A stretch of DNA of 35,837 nucleotides from Pseudomonadales bacterium (GCA_028281605.1 JANQJO010000123.1:1-35837); one strand, 5' to 3'. Counted from the first letter of the stretch, positions 23,247 through 33,199 are shown. The notes: generated from the letters alone by a model not told the origin. Made by a program: numbers and translations.

Positions 23247-24620
23247 ATGGATTTGCACACTGTTATTTTGGCGGCGGGCAAAGGTACAAGGATGAAATCA
23301 AAAGTACCTAAGGTTCTGCATAAGTTGGCAAACCGACCTCTGTTAACTCATGTTTTTGATACTGTTTTATCGCTCAACCCTAGCCAAATTTCCACAGTTG
23401 TTGGTCATGCTAGTGAACAGGTCATTGCTGCCTTTTCTGCAGGGGATGACAGCGACAATATCAACTGGGTTCAGCAAAGAGAGCAACTTGGGACAGGCCA
23501 TGCGATATTACAAGTGCTTCCATGGATACAGCCAGAGCAAACTGTTTTGGTGCTATATGCTGATGTGCCTTTGATAGAAAAGCAGACACTACTGGCTTTA
23601 TTAGAAGCAACTAAACAAAGCCAGGTAACACTGTTAACGACTCATTTAGATAATCCTGAGGGCTATGGTCGTATTATTCGAGATGATCAAGGTTTTGTTA
23701 GAAGAATTATTGAAGAAAAAGATGCTAGCGAGCAAGAGAAACAAATAAAAGAAGTGAATACAGGCATTATGGCTGTATCGGGAAAGTTTTTGCAGGAAGC
23801 CTTACCAAAGCTATCAAATCAAAACGCGCAAGGCGAGTATTATTTGACAGATCTAATAGAGATAGCAACCAGCCAGAATTGTAAGGTTGCTACCAAATTG
23901 CTTGAAAATCCTACAGAAGCAGCAGGTATTAATGATTTACAGCAATTGGCTAAATTAGAGAGAGCCTATCGGACAAAACAGGTTACAGCACTGATGCAGC
24001 AAGGGGTCAGTTTTATTGATCCTGAGCGTGTCGATATTCGAGGGGATTTGTCTGTTGGGCAAGACATTAAAGTTGATATTAATGTTATTTTTGAAGGTCG
24101 GGTAGTTTTATCTGATGATGTTCAGATTGGTGCTCATTGTATACTAAAAGACGTTGAATTAGGTCAAGGAGTGGTAGTTAAGCCCTTTACTTATATTGAG
24201 GGAGCTGTCATTGAGGGTTCATGTGAATTAGGTCCTTATGCAAGGATACGCCCAGGTACTCAAATGGCTAAGGGAGCTAAAGCAGGCAATTTTGTTGAAA
24301 TTAAAAAATCGATTATTGGTGCTAATAGTAAAGTTAACCATTTGAGTTATATTGGGGATGCTGAGCTTGAGAGTGATGTTAATATTGGTGCAGGCACGAT
24401 TACTTGTAATTACGATGGCGTGAGAAAACATAAAACAAAAATTGAGAGAAAGGCCTTTGTAGGTTCAAATACAGCTCTTGTAGCTCCTTTGACGATAGAA
24501 ACTGGAGCTACGATAGGTGCTGGCTCTACGCTTTCTAAAGATGCCCCAGCTGATACTTTGACCTTAGCTAGAGCAAAGCAGCAAACGATTCCGCTTTGGA
24601 AGCGGCCTGAAAAAGATTAG
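23247..24620 (+). CDS. glmU: Bifunctional GlmU, GlcN-1-P acetyltransferase / UDP-GlcNAc pyrophosphorylase
   Basis: Makes UDP-GlcNAc for peptidoglycan and LPS. 457 residues. N-terminal nucleotidyltransferase with LAAGKGTRMKSKVPK, the uridine pocket GTGHA and YLTDL; C-terminal left-handed beta helix from about 250 with hexapeptide repeats and the conserved GPYARIRPG and NVGAGT-like NIGAGTITCNYDG. It is 10 bp from atpC, so may read through from the atp operon. In E. coli glmS follows; here 5.6 kb of unrelated DNA intervenes. Confidence 0.97.
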   Translation: MDLHTVILAAGKGTRMKSKVPKVLHKLANRPLLTHVFDTVLSLNPSQISTVVGHASEQVIAAFSAGDDSDNINWVQQREQLGTGHAILQVLPWIQPEQTVLVLYADVPLIEKQTLLALLEATKQSQVTLLTTHLDNPEGYGRIIRDDQGFVRRIIEEKDASEQEKQIKEVNTGIMAVSGKFLQEALPKLSNQNAQGEYYLTDLIEIATSQNCKVATKLLENPTEAAGINDLQQLAKLERAYRTKQVTALMQQGVSFIDPERVDIRGDLSVGQDIKVDINVIFEGRVVLSDDVQIGAHCILKDVELGQGVVVKPFTYIEGAVIEGSCELGPYARIRPGTQMAKGAKAGNFVEIKKSIIGANSKVNHLSYIGDAELESDVNIGAGTITCNYDGVRKHKTKIERKAFVGSNTALVAPLTIETGATIGAGSTLSKDAPADTLTLARAKQQTIPLWKRPEKD

Positions 24621-24714
24621 AATTAAGTTTTCGTAATTTTCTGAGCAAGTAAATACGGAACGTACATTTTTTTAATTAGAGTTTCAAGCGGACACTAAAA
24701 ACGACCAGGTAACC
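24621..24714. other. Convergent intergenic gap, glmU / orphan gene
   Basis: 94 bp between two convergent stops. No clear hairpin-plus-T-run terminator is visible, though a short T-run occurs near 24667-24673. It marks the left edge of the minus-strand accessory block. Confidence 0.4.
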
Positions 24715-26190
24715 CTATAATTCATCTTTATTAATATAAAGGCTTGGATTGCTTTTTCTAAACGCACTAATAAAGTCATCTAAAGTAAGTATTAAACAGG
24801 CAAGATCAGGGGGTTCTTGTAATGTTTTTAGTATATATGATGGTACAGTTTTTTCTTTAAAGTTACAAATGGCTTTAACAATAGCCATATTATTGCCACC
24901 AGAGCCGTATGAATTTTCTGTGTGGAAAGGAATGTTAAGGTAGTAAATATATTTGGCAAGAGCATCGTAAAATGCGTTGTTTTCTTCGGCAGTAAGCACT
25001 TGATTTAAAGTTATATCTAGTACAGTCTTCATTATGTCGCTACCTGCGGATAGATCATCAAGTGATGCGACTTTTTTGGGGATATTCTTTTCTAGAATTT
25101 CCTTTGGGCAAGGAAGTTTGTCGTTCTTAATTAAATGGCACCTATGTATATTCATTTCTTTTTGGTTTTTGTAAGGGTTTTTGTAAGGAACTAAAATAAT
25201 AACTGTACCCTCCATTTTTTTGCTACCGTCGGTGAGTTTTACCTTTATTGTTCCTATTTTTTGTTTTGGGTTTAGCTGTTTTCCGCAGTATCCTAAAGCT
25301 TCAGGGCAAAGCATATATTCTCTAGTGATTATAAGTTTGGATTTCTCGCTCAAGGCTATTTTTTCGAATGTTTTTGGGTGATTTTTATTGAAGTGAGCAG
25401 TTATTATAGATTTATAAGTTTCCCCCCATCCGAAATATTCATTTTTTTTTGTTCGTATTGTGTCTACGAATAGTGGAACATTGTGTTTTCTAGTTATATT
25501 TTTTCTCAGTTTAGTAAGCATTTCAATCAAATCAACTGTTGTTGTGTTTTTATAATTTTTATTTATGTATTGGGTCATAGTGTCTACGGTTTTGCAGGAC
25601 TTTTCACTGTACTTTTTATGAAATATTTTTTTGTCAAAACGGTTTTCACGGTTTTTATATTTTTGAGCGTATTCAAGTCTTTTCTCAGTTATTTCCCCAA
25701 AAAAAGCCTCACATTCTGGGTCTTTGGCTCCGATTTCTTTATAGGCTTTAACACTGCTGGGGTTGGGTTGGGCGTAAATTCTTAGATTTGTGCTAGAGAG
25801 TAATGTAATAATAAATAGAGCTTTTGGGGATAAGCTTCCCCATCCACCCATTGTAGTTTGTTTTTTGGTTGGTGTTAACCAAAAGGGTTGTGTGTTTTTT
25901 ATAGCTATTTGCAAATTTTTTGCAAGGTTTGCAGTCATTACAATTCCGTGTTTTTGTTCTTGCCTAATAGCCGCTCTGATTAGTTTTTTACACCCTGCTC
26001 TGCTTCCAATATCTATTGCTAGAAGGCTTCGTGCTCTGCGTTGGTTATGTTCGAGGCGAATTTCTTTGTCTTGTTTGTATGAATCAATCCTATTTGCAGG
26101 CGCTGTAATTTGCCTGAATTCTTCAGCTGTTGCGTGTTGCTGCGAGATTTTTTCTGTAAGATAAGGTACTGTAGTACTTTGGACTTCCAT
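24715..26190 (-). CDS. Unrecognised 491-residue protein with internal hydrophobic segment
   Basis: I do not recognise this protein. It is Lys/Asn-rich. A charged N-terminal part (1-112) is followed by a single hydrophobic stretch at about 124-139 (KALFIITLLSSTNLRIYA). An ATG at M114 (25851) would turn this into a signal-peptide-like start (MGGWGSL... ending RIYA-QP), but no ribosome site precedes it, and residues 1-113 look coding too. Five cysteines cluster in two regions (C160; C-P-E-A-L-G-Y-C), which would suit an exported protein. The C-terminal half has NSYGSGGNNMAIVKAI and a leucine-rich end. It lies on the minus strand between glmU and an efflux relic, transcribed against the fork. Possibly a secreted or host-directed protein; that is a guess. 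Confidence 0.7.
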   Translation of the reverse strand: MEVQSTTVPYLTEKISQQHATAEEFRQITAPANRIDSYKQDKEIRLEHNQRRARSLLAIDIGSRAGCKKLIRAAIRQEQKHGIVMTANLAKNLQIAIKNTQPFWLTPTKKQTTMGGWGSLSPKALFIITLLSSTNLRIYAQPNPSSVKAYKEIGAKDPECEAFFGEITEKRLEYAQKYKNRENRFDKKIFHKKYSEKSCKTVDTMTQYINKNYKNTTTVDLIEMLTKLRKNITRKHNVPLFVDTIRTKKNEYFGWGETYKSIITAHFNKNHPKTFEKIALSEKSKLIITREYMLCPEALGYCGKQLNPKQKIGTIKVKLTDGSKKMEGTVIILVPYKNPYKNQKEMNIHRCHLIKNDKLPCPKEILEKNIPKKVASLDDLSAGSDIMKTVLDITLNQVLTAEENNAFYDALAKYIYYLNIPFHTENSYGSGGNNMAIVKAICNFKEKTVPSYILKTLQEPPDLACLILTLDDFISAFRKSNPSLYINKDEL

Positions 26191-26343
26191 TTTATTTCTG
26201 TTTCTAAATAGTTATTTGTGGGAACTGATGCTCTAAGTTTATGAAATAAAGTATCTATGATTTTGGTATAAAAAGGAAGGCATTAGATGCAAAAAGCTTG
26301 TTATTAGCATGATGGTTGAATAATTATTGTTCGTTTTTAACAA

Positions 26344-27411
26344 CTACAAAGCATGCACTGTTACTTTTTTTAACTGTTTTGCTTCCCATAGGTAATAAAT
26401 TACTGGAATTACAATTAGGGTTAATAGAGTTGTAGTTATCATGCCGCCTATCATCGGTAGAGCAATTCGGCGCATGACATCGGCGCCCAGACCGGTAAAA
26501 ATGAAAATAGGAAGTAATCCTGCAAATTCAGTAATAACTGTCATCAAGACAGGACGAATACGAAGCAAAGCACCTTCAAATATTGCTTTTTTCAGTCCTT
26601 CTAAGTTTTCTGGTTGTGACTCACGTACCTGTAGGTCGATGTATACAATCATAATGCATGCGGTTTCCACTGCCAGCCCTCCCACTGCGATAAAACCTAC
26701 GCCTACTGCTACAGAGAGGTTGTAGTCGGCCAAGTAAATTACCCACATGCCACCGACCATAGCCACTGGCAATGAAAGCATCACCATTAAGGTCCGATCA
26801 ATACGACTGAAATAAAGCATTAGCAGAGTAAAAATGGCAAATCCCACAGCGGGGATGGCTATGCTTAATTGTTTTTTTGCTTCTAACACTTGCTCAAATT
26901 GCCCTGACCATTCAATAGCGTAACCGGCAGGTAAATCGACTGTGTTGCGGACAATAGTTTGTGCATCTTTAATGTAAGAATCTATATCCCGATTTCCTAT
27001 ATCGACAAAAACCCATCCCGTTAGTCGGGCATTTTCACTTTTGATCATAGCTGGGCCTTCAATGAATGCAATTTTTGCTAATTCTCCGAGTGGAATATGT
27101 TGTCCCTGCGGTGTAAGAACGAGGATATTATTTAAATCCTCTGGATGTTCACGAAAAGGTTGCATTTGGAGTTTGATATTTTTAGACCACAAAGGTACTG
27201 AAATAGATGCTTGTACGCTTAGCCAGTCATCCCCGACAAAATTGTTTTCTGGTTCTCTTTGTTTGTAAAGAGCTTGAATACCATAGGAAGGTTTAAAGTT
27301 AGCTTCAGCTATATCGATTTTTTTTCGTTTATTTTTTTGTGTTTTTTGAATTGTTATAACTACTTGTTTTTTTATATATTTCATCCTGCTTCTTTGTTGC
27401 CAAAGCCTCAC
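26344..27411 (-). pseudogene. Fused relic: TolC-type channel fragment joined to HME-RND pump C-terminus
   Basis: An open frame of 355 codons made of two unrelated pieces. Residues about 33-78 (IAEANFKPSYGIQALYKQRE to SISVPLWSKN) match the C-terminal part of CusC/CzcC-like outer-membrane channels. From about 80 on it is the C-terminal third of a heavy-metal RND pump (CusA/CzcA type): ITL-like PLGELAKI, ENARLTGWVFVDI, PAGYAIEWSGQFE, then membrane helices with the conserved E249 in GLAVETACIMIVY. The channel's remainder, the whole CusB-like adaptor and two thirds of the pump are missing, consistent with one in-frame deletion within a cusCBA-type operon (join near 27160-27180). No ribosome site or natural N-terminus is visible. 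A functional pump is excluded. Confidence 0.85.
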
Positions 27412-27433
27412 TCAAAGTCATTTATAATTATAT

Positions 27434-28987
27434 TTAGCTTTTACGGTGAACAAACGATAGAAATTGACCTTCTAATTGTTTAACTTTGTTTCTCAGTTGG
27501 GATAATTCTTTATCTTTTTCTGTAATAATCTCTTTGTATTCTTTTATTATTTTGTTAGAGGGAGAGCTGTTTGGCTTTTTTGTTTCAAGGAATGCTATCC
27601 TTTTTTTCAATTCTGTGTTTTCATATTCAAGGCTAATTAGAGCTGCTTTTATCTTTGTCGCTTCTTCACGATGTTTTTTCATGTTATTTAATTCAGTTTC
27701 AAGTGAGAGTATTCTCTTTTGATCTTGCTTGTTGTTTGACTCTGACAGATGGGTTTTCTGTTGTTTTTTTTTTAATGTCTCATATTTCTCATATATTGCC
27801 TCATATTTTTCAAATAACTCTTTTTTTTCATCACCAAGTTGTAGTACACTTGACATCATTTTTTTTGCATCTTCAGCGTGTTTTTTTGCTATGTTTCGTA
27901 ATTGTTCAACATGGGCATTTTGATTTTCTAAGATAACATTTTTTCTATCACTCTCTATTAATTCATTTTGAAGACGCATATTTTCTTCTTTGATTGTATT
28001 TAATGAAATCATTGTTTTGTGGCATTTTGTCTTGAAAGGTTCTAGATTTTCTATTGTTACTAGAGATCTTTTTAATTCGTCTTCTAATAGTTTGACATCA
28101 CCTTTTAAAGAAGAAACCGTCTTGGTTAGTCCTTTTTTTTCTGAGGTATGTTGTATTAATAAAGTTTGATGTGTTTTTTTGATTTCATTGATTTCTTGTA
28201 AGGAATGCTCAAGTCTTTCCTCGTATGCTTTCTTCATCTGTGAGAAATCAAAAGATTTTAGTTCTTCTTGCGCTTGTTTTTGCAGTGCTAAAGCATCTTC
28301 TGAATTAGCATTGTTTGCTTGTTCCATTGCAAGCATATTCTTATATTTCTCTTCCAGCCCGTCATAGTCCACCTGTAATTCAAAAAACAAAGTTCTAAAT
28401 TTTTCCAGCGCCTCAATTCTTTCCTCATAATACTTGGTTTTGTCTTCGAGAGCGTGTATGGATAAATTCTTTGTTTCATAACAGTCGGTATTTGATTTAC
28501 TCTGCTCGTTTTGAATGAGGTCTTTGAGTAGAATGGACTCTATGATTTTAAAAAGACGATAAAATGACAATTGTATATTTTTGAGGTATTCGGCTTTAGA
28601 AACACTATCAATTAACGCTTCTTTTTCTGCTGATAAAAATAAGTATCGCATGAGTAGAGGAAGTTCTAATGAGTTTTCGTCTATTGAAGAGAGATCGATC
28701 ATGTCAGGGTTTTTGATATAGAGTGTCTTTGAAATTTTTTCTATTTCTAGTGTAAGGTAACGCAAATAGTCGTCTATTCCTGCTTCTATTGTGTTTTTTT
28801 GATCCCGTACATCGCACAATTGAGCTGTCTTTAAGTCTGTAAATGAGCATTGCAATATGCGGTTTCGTCTCGATAAAAATCGTATATGCAAAAACTGAAA
28901 AAGTATGATGAACAGCAAGACCATCACAAGCTGAACATACAAAAATATATATAGTAAACCAAGGCTGTCTGATGCTACTGAGATCAT
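27434..28987 (-). CDS. Membrane-anchored cytoplasmic coiled-coil protein
   Basis: 517 residues, family not recognised. One N-terminal membrane helix (about 10-35) followed by RFLSRRNR, which by the positive-inside rule puts the rest in the cytoplasm. A globular or helical region runs to about 165; from about 190 to the end it is almost continuous heptad-like coiled coil rich in Glu, Lys, Leu and Gln (for example LEDELKRSLVTIENLE). No kinase, cyclase, HAMP or methyl-accepting motif is visible. Its ATG overlaps the stop of the upstream CHASE gene by one base (TAATG), so the two are translationally coupled and likely work together. Confidence 0.8.
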   Translation of the reverse strand: MISVASDSLGLLYIFLYVQLVMVLLFIILFQFLHIRFLSRRNRILQCSFTDLKTAQLCDVRDQKNTIEAGIDDYLRYLTLEIEKISKTLYIKNPDMIDLSSIDENSLELPLLMRYLFLSAEKEALIDSVSKAEYLKNIQLSFYRLFKIIESILLKDLIQNEQSKSNTDCYETKNLSIHALEDKTKYYEERIEALEKFRTLFFELQVDYDGLEEKYKNMLAMEQANNANSEDALALQKQAQEELKSFDFSQMKKAYEERLEHSLQEINEIKKTHQTLLIQHTSEKKGLTKTVSSLKGDVKLLEDELKRSLVTIENLEPFKTKCHKTMISLNTIKEENMRLQNELIESDRKNVILENQNAHVEQLRNIAKKHAEDAKKMMSSVLQLGDEKKELFEKYEAIYEKYETLKKKQQKTHLSESNNKQDQKRILSLETELNNMKKHREEATKIKAALISLEYENTELKKRIAFLETKKPNSSPSNKIIKEYKEIITEKDKELSQLRNKVKQLEGQFLSFVHRKS

Positions 28988-29868
28988 TAGCGATACTCAA
29001 AAGCTTTTGTTTGTTGATATATAACAAAGCCGATAGCAAGGGTAATTAAAAGTTCCATGCATAGTATTGCCCATGGGAATAGTGTTGATAGGTCATTGCT
29101 TGCGTTATTTGTTTGACCAATGAGAAGTTTCCATGTTTTGTCATGCAGTTTTATGTTCGGTGTACTCAGTGCAACAGATGTTTCTGTGCTTTCTATCTCT
29201 ACCATTGGTGAATTTTTTTTATGCAGTAATTGTAGGCTAGCAATATGTGTATTGTTAGAACGAGCGATTAATGCTTTAAAAAAATAAACAAGGTCGATGA
29301 GAATAATAATATCACCCTCTTGTGTTTCAGTATGATGCGCACTACTAGTAACAGGGAGCATTAAAGCAATAAAACGATGAGGGATGGTAATACTGGATTC
29401 GTTTTCCAATATTTCACTGGCGATTATTTGGTTTTCTCGGGTAGAGAGCTGATCGTCACGGTAAAGATGGAGATGGTTAACAAGGTCGTCTAGTTTTTTA
29501 ATGGTACGTTTTGCTTTAGTATTTCGCCATGTTGCTAATGTGTTTTTGCTGTTATTTGATACCCATGCTATCAATGTAAAACCATCATGGGTGAAATAAT
29601 TTTGAGCAAAACGAGTGAATTCAGGTTGTGTGACAACCTCGCTGGCATAAAAAAGTTCTGCCATAAATCGCAACTCATTGACAATTTGTTCAAAACTCAC
29701 TTCTGCTGTTGTAACAAAGTGACTCCCATAATCATCTAAAATTTGTTGTTCATGGTGTTTTTGTATCTTCAAAGCAAAGAAAAACCCAAAGAGAGAGATG
29801 ATGAGACCGATCAAAAGGGTCGTTAAAAAACGATACAGTGGTTTTGATGGTGTGTAATTAGAAGCCAT
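28987..29868 (-). CDS. Stand-alone CHASE-domain membrane protein
   Basis: 293 residues: TM1 about 13-35, an extracytoplasmic CHASE domain (about 36-255; landmarks NELRFMAELFYASEVVTQPEF, GFTLIAWV, RFIALMLPV, GDIIILIDL), TM2 about 262-284, and only some nine cytoplasmic residues. CHASE domains normally sense small ligands at the front of histidine kinases, diguanylate cyclases or adenylate cyclases; here every output domain is absent and the gene has a normal stop, so this is not an obvious truncation. A ribosome-site-like AGGGAAAG precedes the ATG. The next gene overlaps it and encodes a cytoplasmic coiled coil, a possible partner for signal output. Confidence 0.82.
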   Translation of the reverse strand: MASNYTPSKPLYRFLTTLLIGLIISLFGFFFALKIQKHHEQQILDDYGSHFVTTAEVSFEQIVNELRFMAELFYASEVVTQPEFTRFAQNYFTHDGFTLIAWVSNNSKNTLATWRNTKAKRTIKKLDDLVNHLHLYRDDQLSTRENQIIASEILENESSITIPHRFIALMLPVTSSAHHTETQEGDIIILIDLVYFFKALIARSNNTHIASLQLLHKKNSPMVEIESTETSVALSTPNIKLHDKTWKLLIGQTNNASNDLSTLFPWAILCMELLITLAIGFVIYQQTKAFEYR

Positions 29869-30194
29869 GTTTTCTTTCCCTGGTATGTTATGTTGGTACT
29901 GTTTTATATCTGATCACTGAATGTCTCATATGGCAAGCTGCTAAAGACGAAAAAGTTGTATATTTACCTGTAAAAAAGTATAGACAATTGTTTTATGCTC
30001 TGAGGTATGATATTGTTTCGCATGTATTTTTTTGGGTGTCGTTAAATTCAAAAAACTTTAGCTTTTACGATTGTTGTAGTTGATTTTTTTGCTTTATTTT
30101 TGTGATACTCATCTCATGGTTATTTCCCCTAACAAAGCGTTTAATTGTTTAAATTTTCGTTAGTGTTTGAATTGATTATTTTGAAGGAAACAAT
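29869..30194. promoter_or_regulatory. Divergent intergenic region with candidate glmS promoter
   Basis: 326 bp between the CHASE gene and glmS. On the + strand TTGATT (30080-30085), 18 bp, GATACT (30104-30109) with an extended -10 TG is a candidate glmS promoter. The promoter of the leftward pair should also lie here but I cannot fix it. No riboswitch-like or small-RNA structure was recognised, and no ORF. Confidence 0.4.
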
Positions 30195-32030
30195 ATGTGT
30201 GGAATTGTCGGAGCAATAGCAGATAGAAATGTTGCCCCTATTTTATTGGAAGGACTCAAGCGTTTAGAGTATAGGGGTTATGATTCTGCAGGTTTGGCAG
30301 TGTGTTCTGAAAACAGTCATCATATCCATCAGGTGCGTTGTGTTGGCAATGTAAAAAAATTGATTGAAGTTGTCGATACTGATCCTATTGCTGGTCATCT
30401 AGGTATTGCTCATACTCGTTGGGCGACTCATGGCAAACCAACTGAAAAAAATGCTCATCCGCATATGTCAGGCAGTCGTATGGCGATTGTACACAATGGA
30501 ATCATTGAAAATTATTTAGAATTAAAAACCACTCTAGAAAAGAAAGGTTATATTTTTTCTTCAGAGACTGACACAGAAGTCGTAGCACACAGCATCCACA
30601 GCGCACTACAACAATCAGAATCGTTATTAGAAGCTGTAAAGGCAACGGTTGCTTTGTTGCAAGGTGCCTATGCTTTGGCTGTGATCTTTTTAGATGCGCC
30701 TGATTCAATGATTGTAGTAAGAAAAGGTAGCCCTTTGGTTATTGGAGTTGGCATTGGTGAAAATTTTATAGCTTCTGATCAACTGGCTTTATTGCCTGTA
30801 ACCAATAGATTTATTGTTTTAGAAGAAGGTGATATAGCGCAGATTAAAAAAGAAAAAGTAACGGTGTATGATGTTCATAATAAAAAGGTTGTACGTAACG
30901 TAAAAGAGTTTGAAGTAAAATATGATGCTTCAGAAAAAGGTCCTTACCGCCATTTTATGATTAAAGAAATATATGAGCAACCACGAGCCATTAATGCCAC
31001 ATTGGAAGGCAGGGTTTCTGATGTGGCTGTATTAAGTGAAGGTTTTGATCCAGGGTTGCTTGATTTATTAGGTAGAACTAAATTAGTACAAATTATTGCG
31101 TGTGGCACTAGCTATCATGCTGGTGTTGTTGCAAAATATTGGTTTGAATCTATCGCTGGTGTTGCTTGTAATGTAGAGATTGCCAGTGAATTTCGTTATC
31201 GTAAAAACGTAATATTACCAGGCACATTGTTTATTACTGTTTCTCAATCCGGAGAAACAGCCGATACTTTAGCGGCATTAAGAAGTAGTAAAGAAAAAGG
31301 CTATGTTGGATCTGTTGCCATTTGTAATGTTTCAGGTTCATCTTTAGTTCATGAGTCAGATGCCAGTATTATGACAAAGGCAGGGCCTGAAATAGGTGTT
31401 GCTTCAACCAAAGCTTTTACAACACAATTGGTTGCTTTGTTTTTGCTGGTTCTACTGTTAGGCCGATATAAGGGAATCGATCAGGAACGAGAAAAAAGTT
31501 TTGTTAAAATTTTGCGAGCTTTACCCTCTGATATTGAAAAAGTTTTGTCTTTAGATGCTGCGATAGAACAATTGGCAGAAGCCTTTGGTGATAAACATCA
31601 TGCTTTATTTTTAGGGAGAGGTTATCTGTATCCCATTGCGATGGAAGGTGCGCTGAAGCTAAAAGAAATTTCTTATATTCATGCTGAAGCTTATGCTGCA
31701 GGAGAGCTTAAACACGGTCCTTTGGCTTTGGTTGATTCTGATATGCCGGTGATTACCATTGCTCCTAATGATGATTTAATTGGAAAACTTAAATCTAATA
31801 TGCAAGAAGTTAAAGCAAGAGGTGGGCAATTGTATGTTTTTGCAGATAAAGAAGCGGGTGTACACAATGAAGAACAAGTACAAGTTTTAGAGGTGCCGGT
31901 TTACTCTGAAGTGTTGGCTCCTATTATTTATACGATACCTTTGCAATTGTTATCTTATCATGTGGCTTTGCTCAAAGGTACAGATGTTGATCAACCCCGT
32001 AACTTAGCTAAATCAGTGACAGTAGAGTAA
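30195..32030 (+). CDS. glmS: Glutamine-fructose-6-phosphate aminotransferase GlmS
   Basis: Forms glucosamine-6-phosphate, the entry step to UDP-GlcNAc. 611 residues. N-terminal nucleophile Cys2 in [13 protein letters not shown], the glutaminase block [13 protein letters not shown], then two SIS domains ([38 protein letters not shown]) and the C-terminus [13 protein letters not shown]. Strong ribosome site GAAGGA. Intact; separated from glmU by the accessory block. Confidence 0.97.
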   Translation: MCGIVGAIADRNVAPILLEGLKRLEYRGYDSAGLAVCSENSHHIHQVRCVGNVKKLIEVVDTDPIAGHLGIAHTRWATHGKPTEKNAHPHMSGSRMAIVHNGIIENYLELKTTLEKKGYIFSSETDTEVVAHSIHSALQQSESLLEAVKATVALLQGAYALAVIFLDAPDSMIVVRKGSPLVIGVGIGENFIASDQLALLPVTNRFIVLEEGDIAQIKKEKVTVYDVHNKKVVRNVKEFEVKYDASEKGPYRHFMIKEIYEQPRAINATLEGRVSDVAVLSEGFDPGLLDLLGRTKLVQIIACGTSYHAGVVAKYWFESIAGVACNVEIASEFRYRKNVILPGTLFITVSQSGETADTLAALRSSKEKGYVGSVAICNVSGSSLVHESDASIMTKAGPEIGVASTKAFTTQLVALFLLVLLLGRYKGIDQEREKSFVKILRALPSDIEKVLSLDAAIEQLAEAFGDKHHALFLGRGYLYPIAMEGALKLKEISYIHAEAYAAGELKHGPLALVDSDMPVITIAPNDDLIGKLKSNMQEVKARGGQLYVFADKEAGVHNEEQVQVLEVPVYSEVLAPIIYTIPLQLLSYHVALLKGTDVDQPRNLAKSVTVE

Positions 32031-32037
32031 GTATTCA

Positions 32038-33174
32038 TTGAGCTCTGTTGCCTTATATGTACACATACCTTGGTGTGTAAAAAAATGCCCCTACTGTGAC
32101 TTTAATTCGCACCAAATACTTGAAAATAGCTTGCCAGAGCGTGTTTATTTGAAATGTTTGCTTGAAGATCTGGCTTTAGATCTTGAATGTGTGCCTATGC
32201 AATCAGTTTCCAGTATTTTTTTTGGAGGAGGGACTCCAAGTTTATTTTCAGCAAAATTTTATGGGGATTTTTTAGATGAACTAGCAGGCATGGTGTATTT
32301 AAACCAAGGGCTTGAAATAACATTAGAAGCCAATCCTGGTACATTAGAGTGTGCGCCTTTGTGTGATTATCTGAGTGCCGGTGTGAATAGATTGTCGTTG
32401 GGCGTGCAGAGTTTAAACTCAACTTGTTTAGAAAAATTGGGTCGTATTCATGATGCACAGGCGGCGCATCAAGCTATTAAAGAAGCTTTGTCTGTAGGGT
32501 TTGGGTCTGTGAATCTAGATATGATGTATGGTTTGCCTGGACAAGATGTAGCAGCTGCACTTGAGGATTTAAATGCGTTATTGGTGTATGAACCTGAGCA
32601 TATTTCGTGGTATCAGTTAACCATAGAGCCTAATACTGTTTTTTATAAATCGCCCCCAGTTTTAGCCGATGAGGATGTATTATGTGATATGAATGATGCC
32701 GGTGTTCGTTTACTACAGGGACGAGGGTATCAGCGTTATGAAGTATCAGCATTTTCCAAACGGGAAAAACAATGTCGGCATAATTTGAATTATTGGCGTT
32801 ACGGGGATTATATTGGTTTGGGTGCAGGCGCACATGGTAAAATAACCAATAATTTAACTCAGGAAATTTTTCGTAGTGTACGTACTCGAGTGCCTACTCA
32901 TTATTTAAGTTCGACTGTACAACAAAGAAGAGAAATCAAACCAGTATCCTCTCAAGATCAAATATTTGAGTTTTTTTTAAATCATTTGCGTTTATTTGAA
33001 CCGATTGCGAAGGAAAGGTTTTTACGAAGCACAACGGCCAGTTTGGATGATATCGCTGCTGTACTTGTGCTGGCTCAAAACAGAGGGTGGTTGCAAGTGG
33101 ATAAAGAGGTAATACGAACAACTCGTTTAGGACAGCAATTTTTGAATCCTTTAATCGCTTGTTTTTTGCCTTAA
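32038..33174 (+). CDS. hemW: Radical SAM heme chaperone HemW
   Basis: Radical SAM protein related to coproporphyrinogen dehydrogenase; HemW binds heme and is thought to insert it into respiratory enzymes. 378 residues. The cluster motif is C13-VKK-C17-PY-C20, followed by FFGGGTPSLF, and the family block SLGVQSLNSTCLEKLGRIHDAQ. The C-terminus LGQQFLNPLIACFLP is complete. Start is TTG at 32038, 8 bp after glmS, with only a weak ribosome site. Its stop lies five bases before the IS end. Confidence 0.92.
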   Translation: MSSVALYVHIPWCVKKCPYCDFNSHQILENSLPERVYLKCLLEDLALDLECVPMQSVSSIFFGGGTPSLFSAKFYGDFLDELAGMVYLNQGLEITLEANPGTLECAPLCDYLSAGVNRLSLGVQSLNSTCLEKLGRIHDAQAAHQAIKEALSVGFGSVNLDMMYGLPGQDVAAALEDLNALLVYEPEHISWYQLTIEPNTVFYKSPPVLADEDVLCDMNDAGVRLLQGRGYQRYEVSAFSKREKQCRHNLNYWRYGDYIGLGAGAHGKITNNLTQEIFRSVRTRVPTHYLSSTVQQRREIKPVSSQDQIFEFFLNHLRLFEPIAKERFLRSTTASLDDIAAVLVLAQNRGWLQVDKEVIRTTRLGQQFLNPLIACFLP

Positions 33175-33179
33175 AAGGA

Positions 33180-33199
33180 CCTTCGTACACGACAATTTT
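33180..33199 (+). repeat. IS left terminal inverted repeat
   Basis: CCTTCGTACACGACAATTTT, perfect 20-bp inverted copy of 34282-34301. Begins five bases after the hemW stop codon. Confidence 0.88.

Noticed and set aside
25790..26164. 124-codon hydrophobic frame opposite the orphan gene
   Set aside because: Antisense shadow with Cys/Phe/Ile-rich translation typical of the complement of Lys/Asn-rich coding sequence; no ribosome site or family match.
27655..27936. Phe/Ser-rich frames opposite the coiled-coil gene
   Set aside because: Several overlapping antisense frames arise from the biased Glu/Lys codons of the coiled coil; none has a start signal or a recognisable product.
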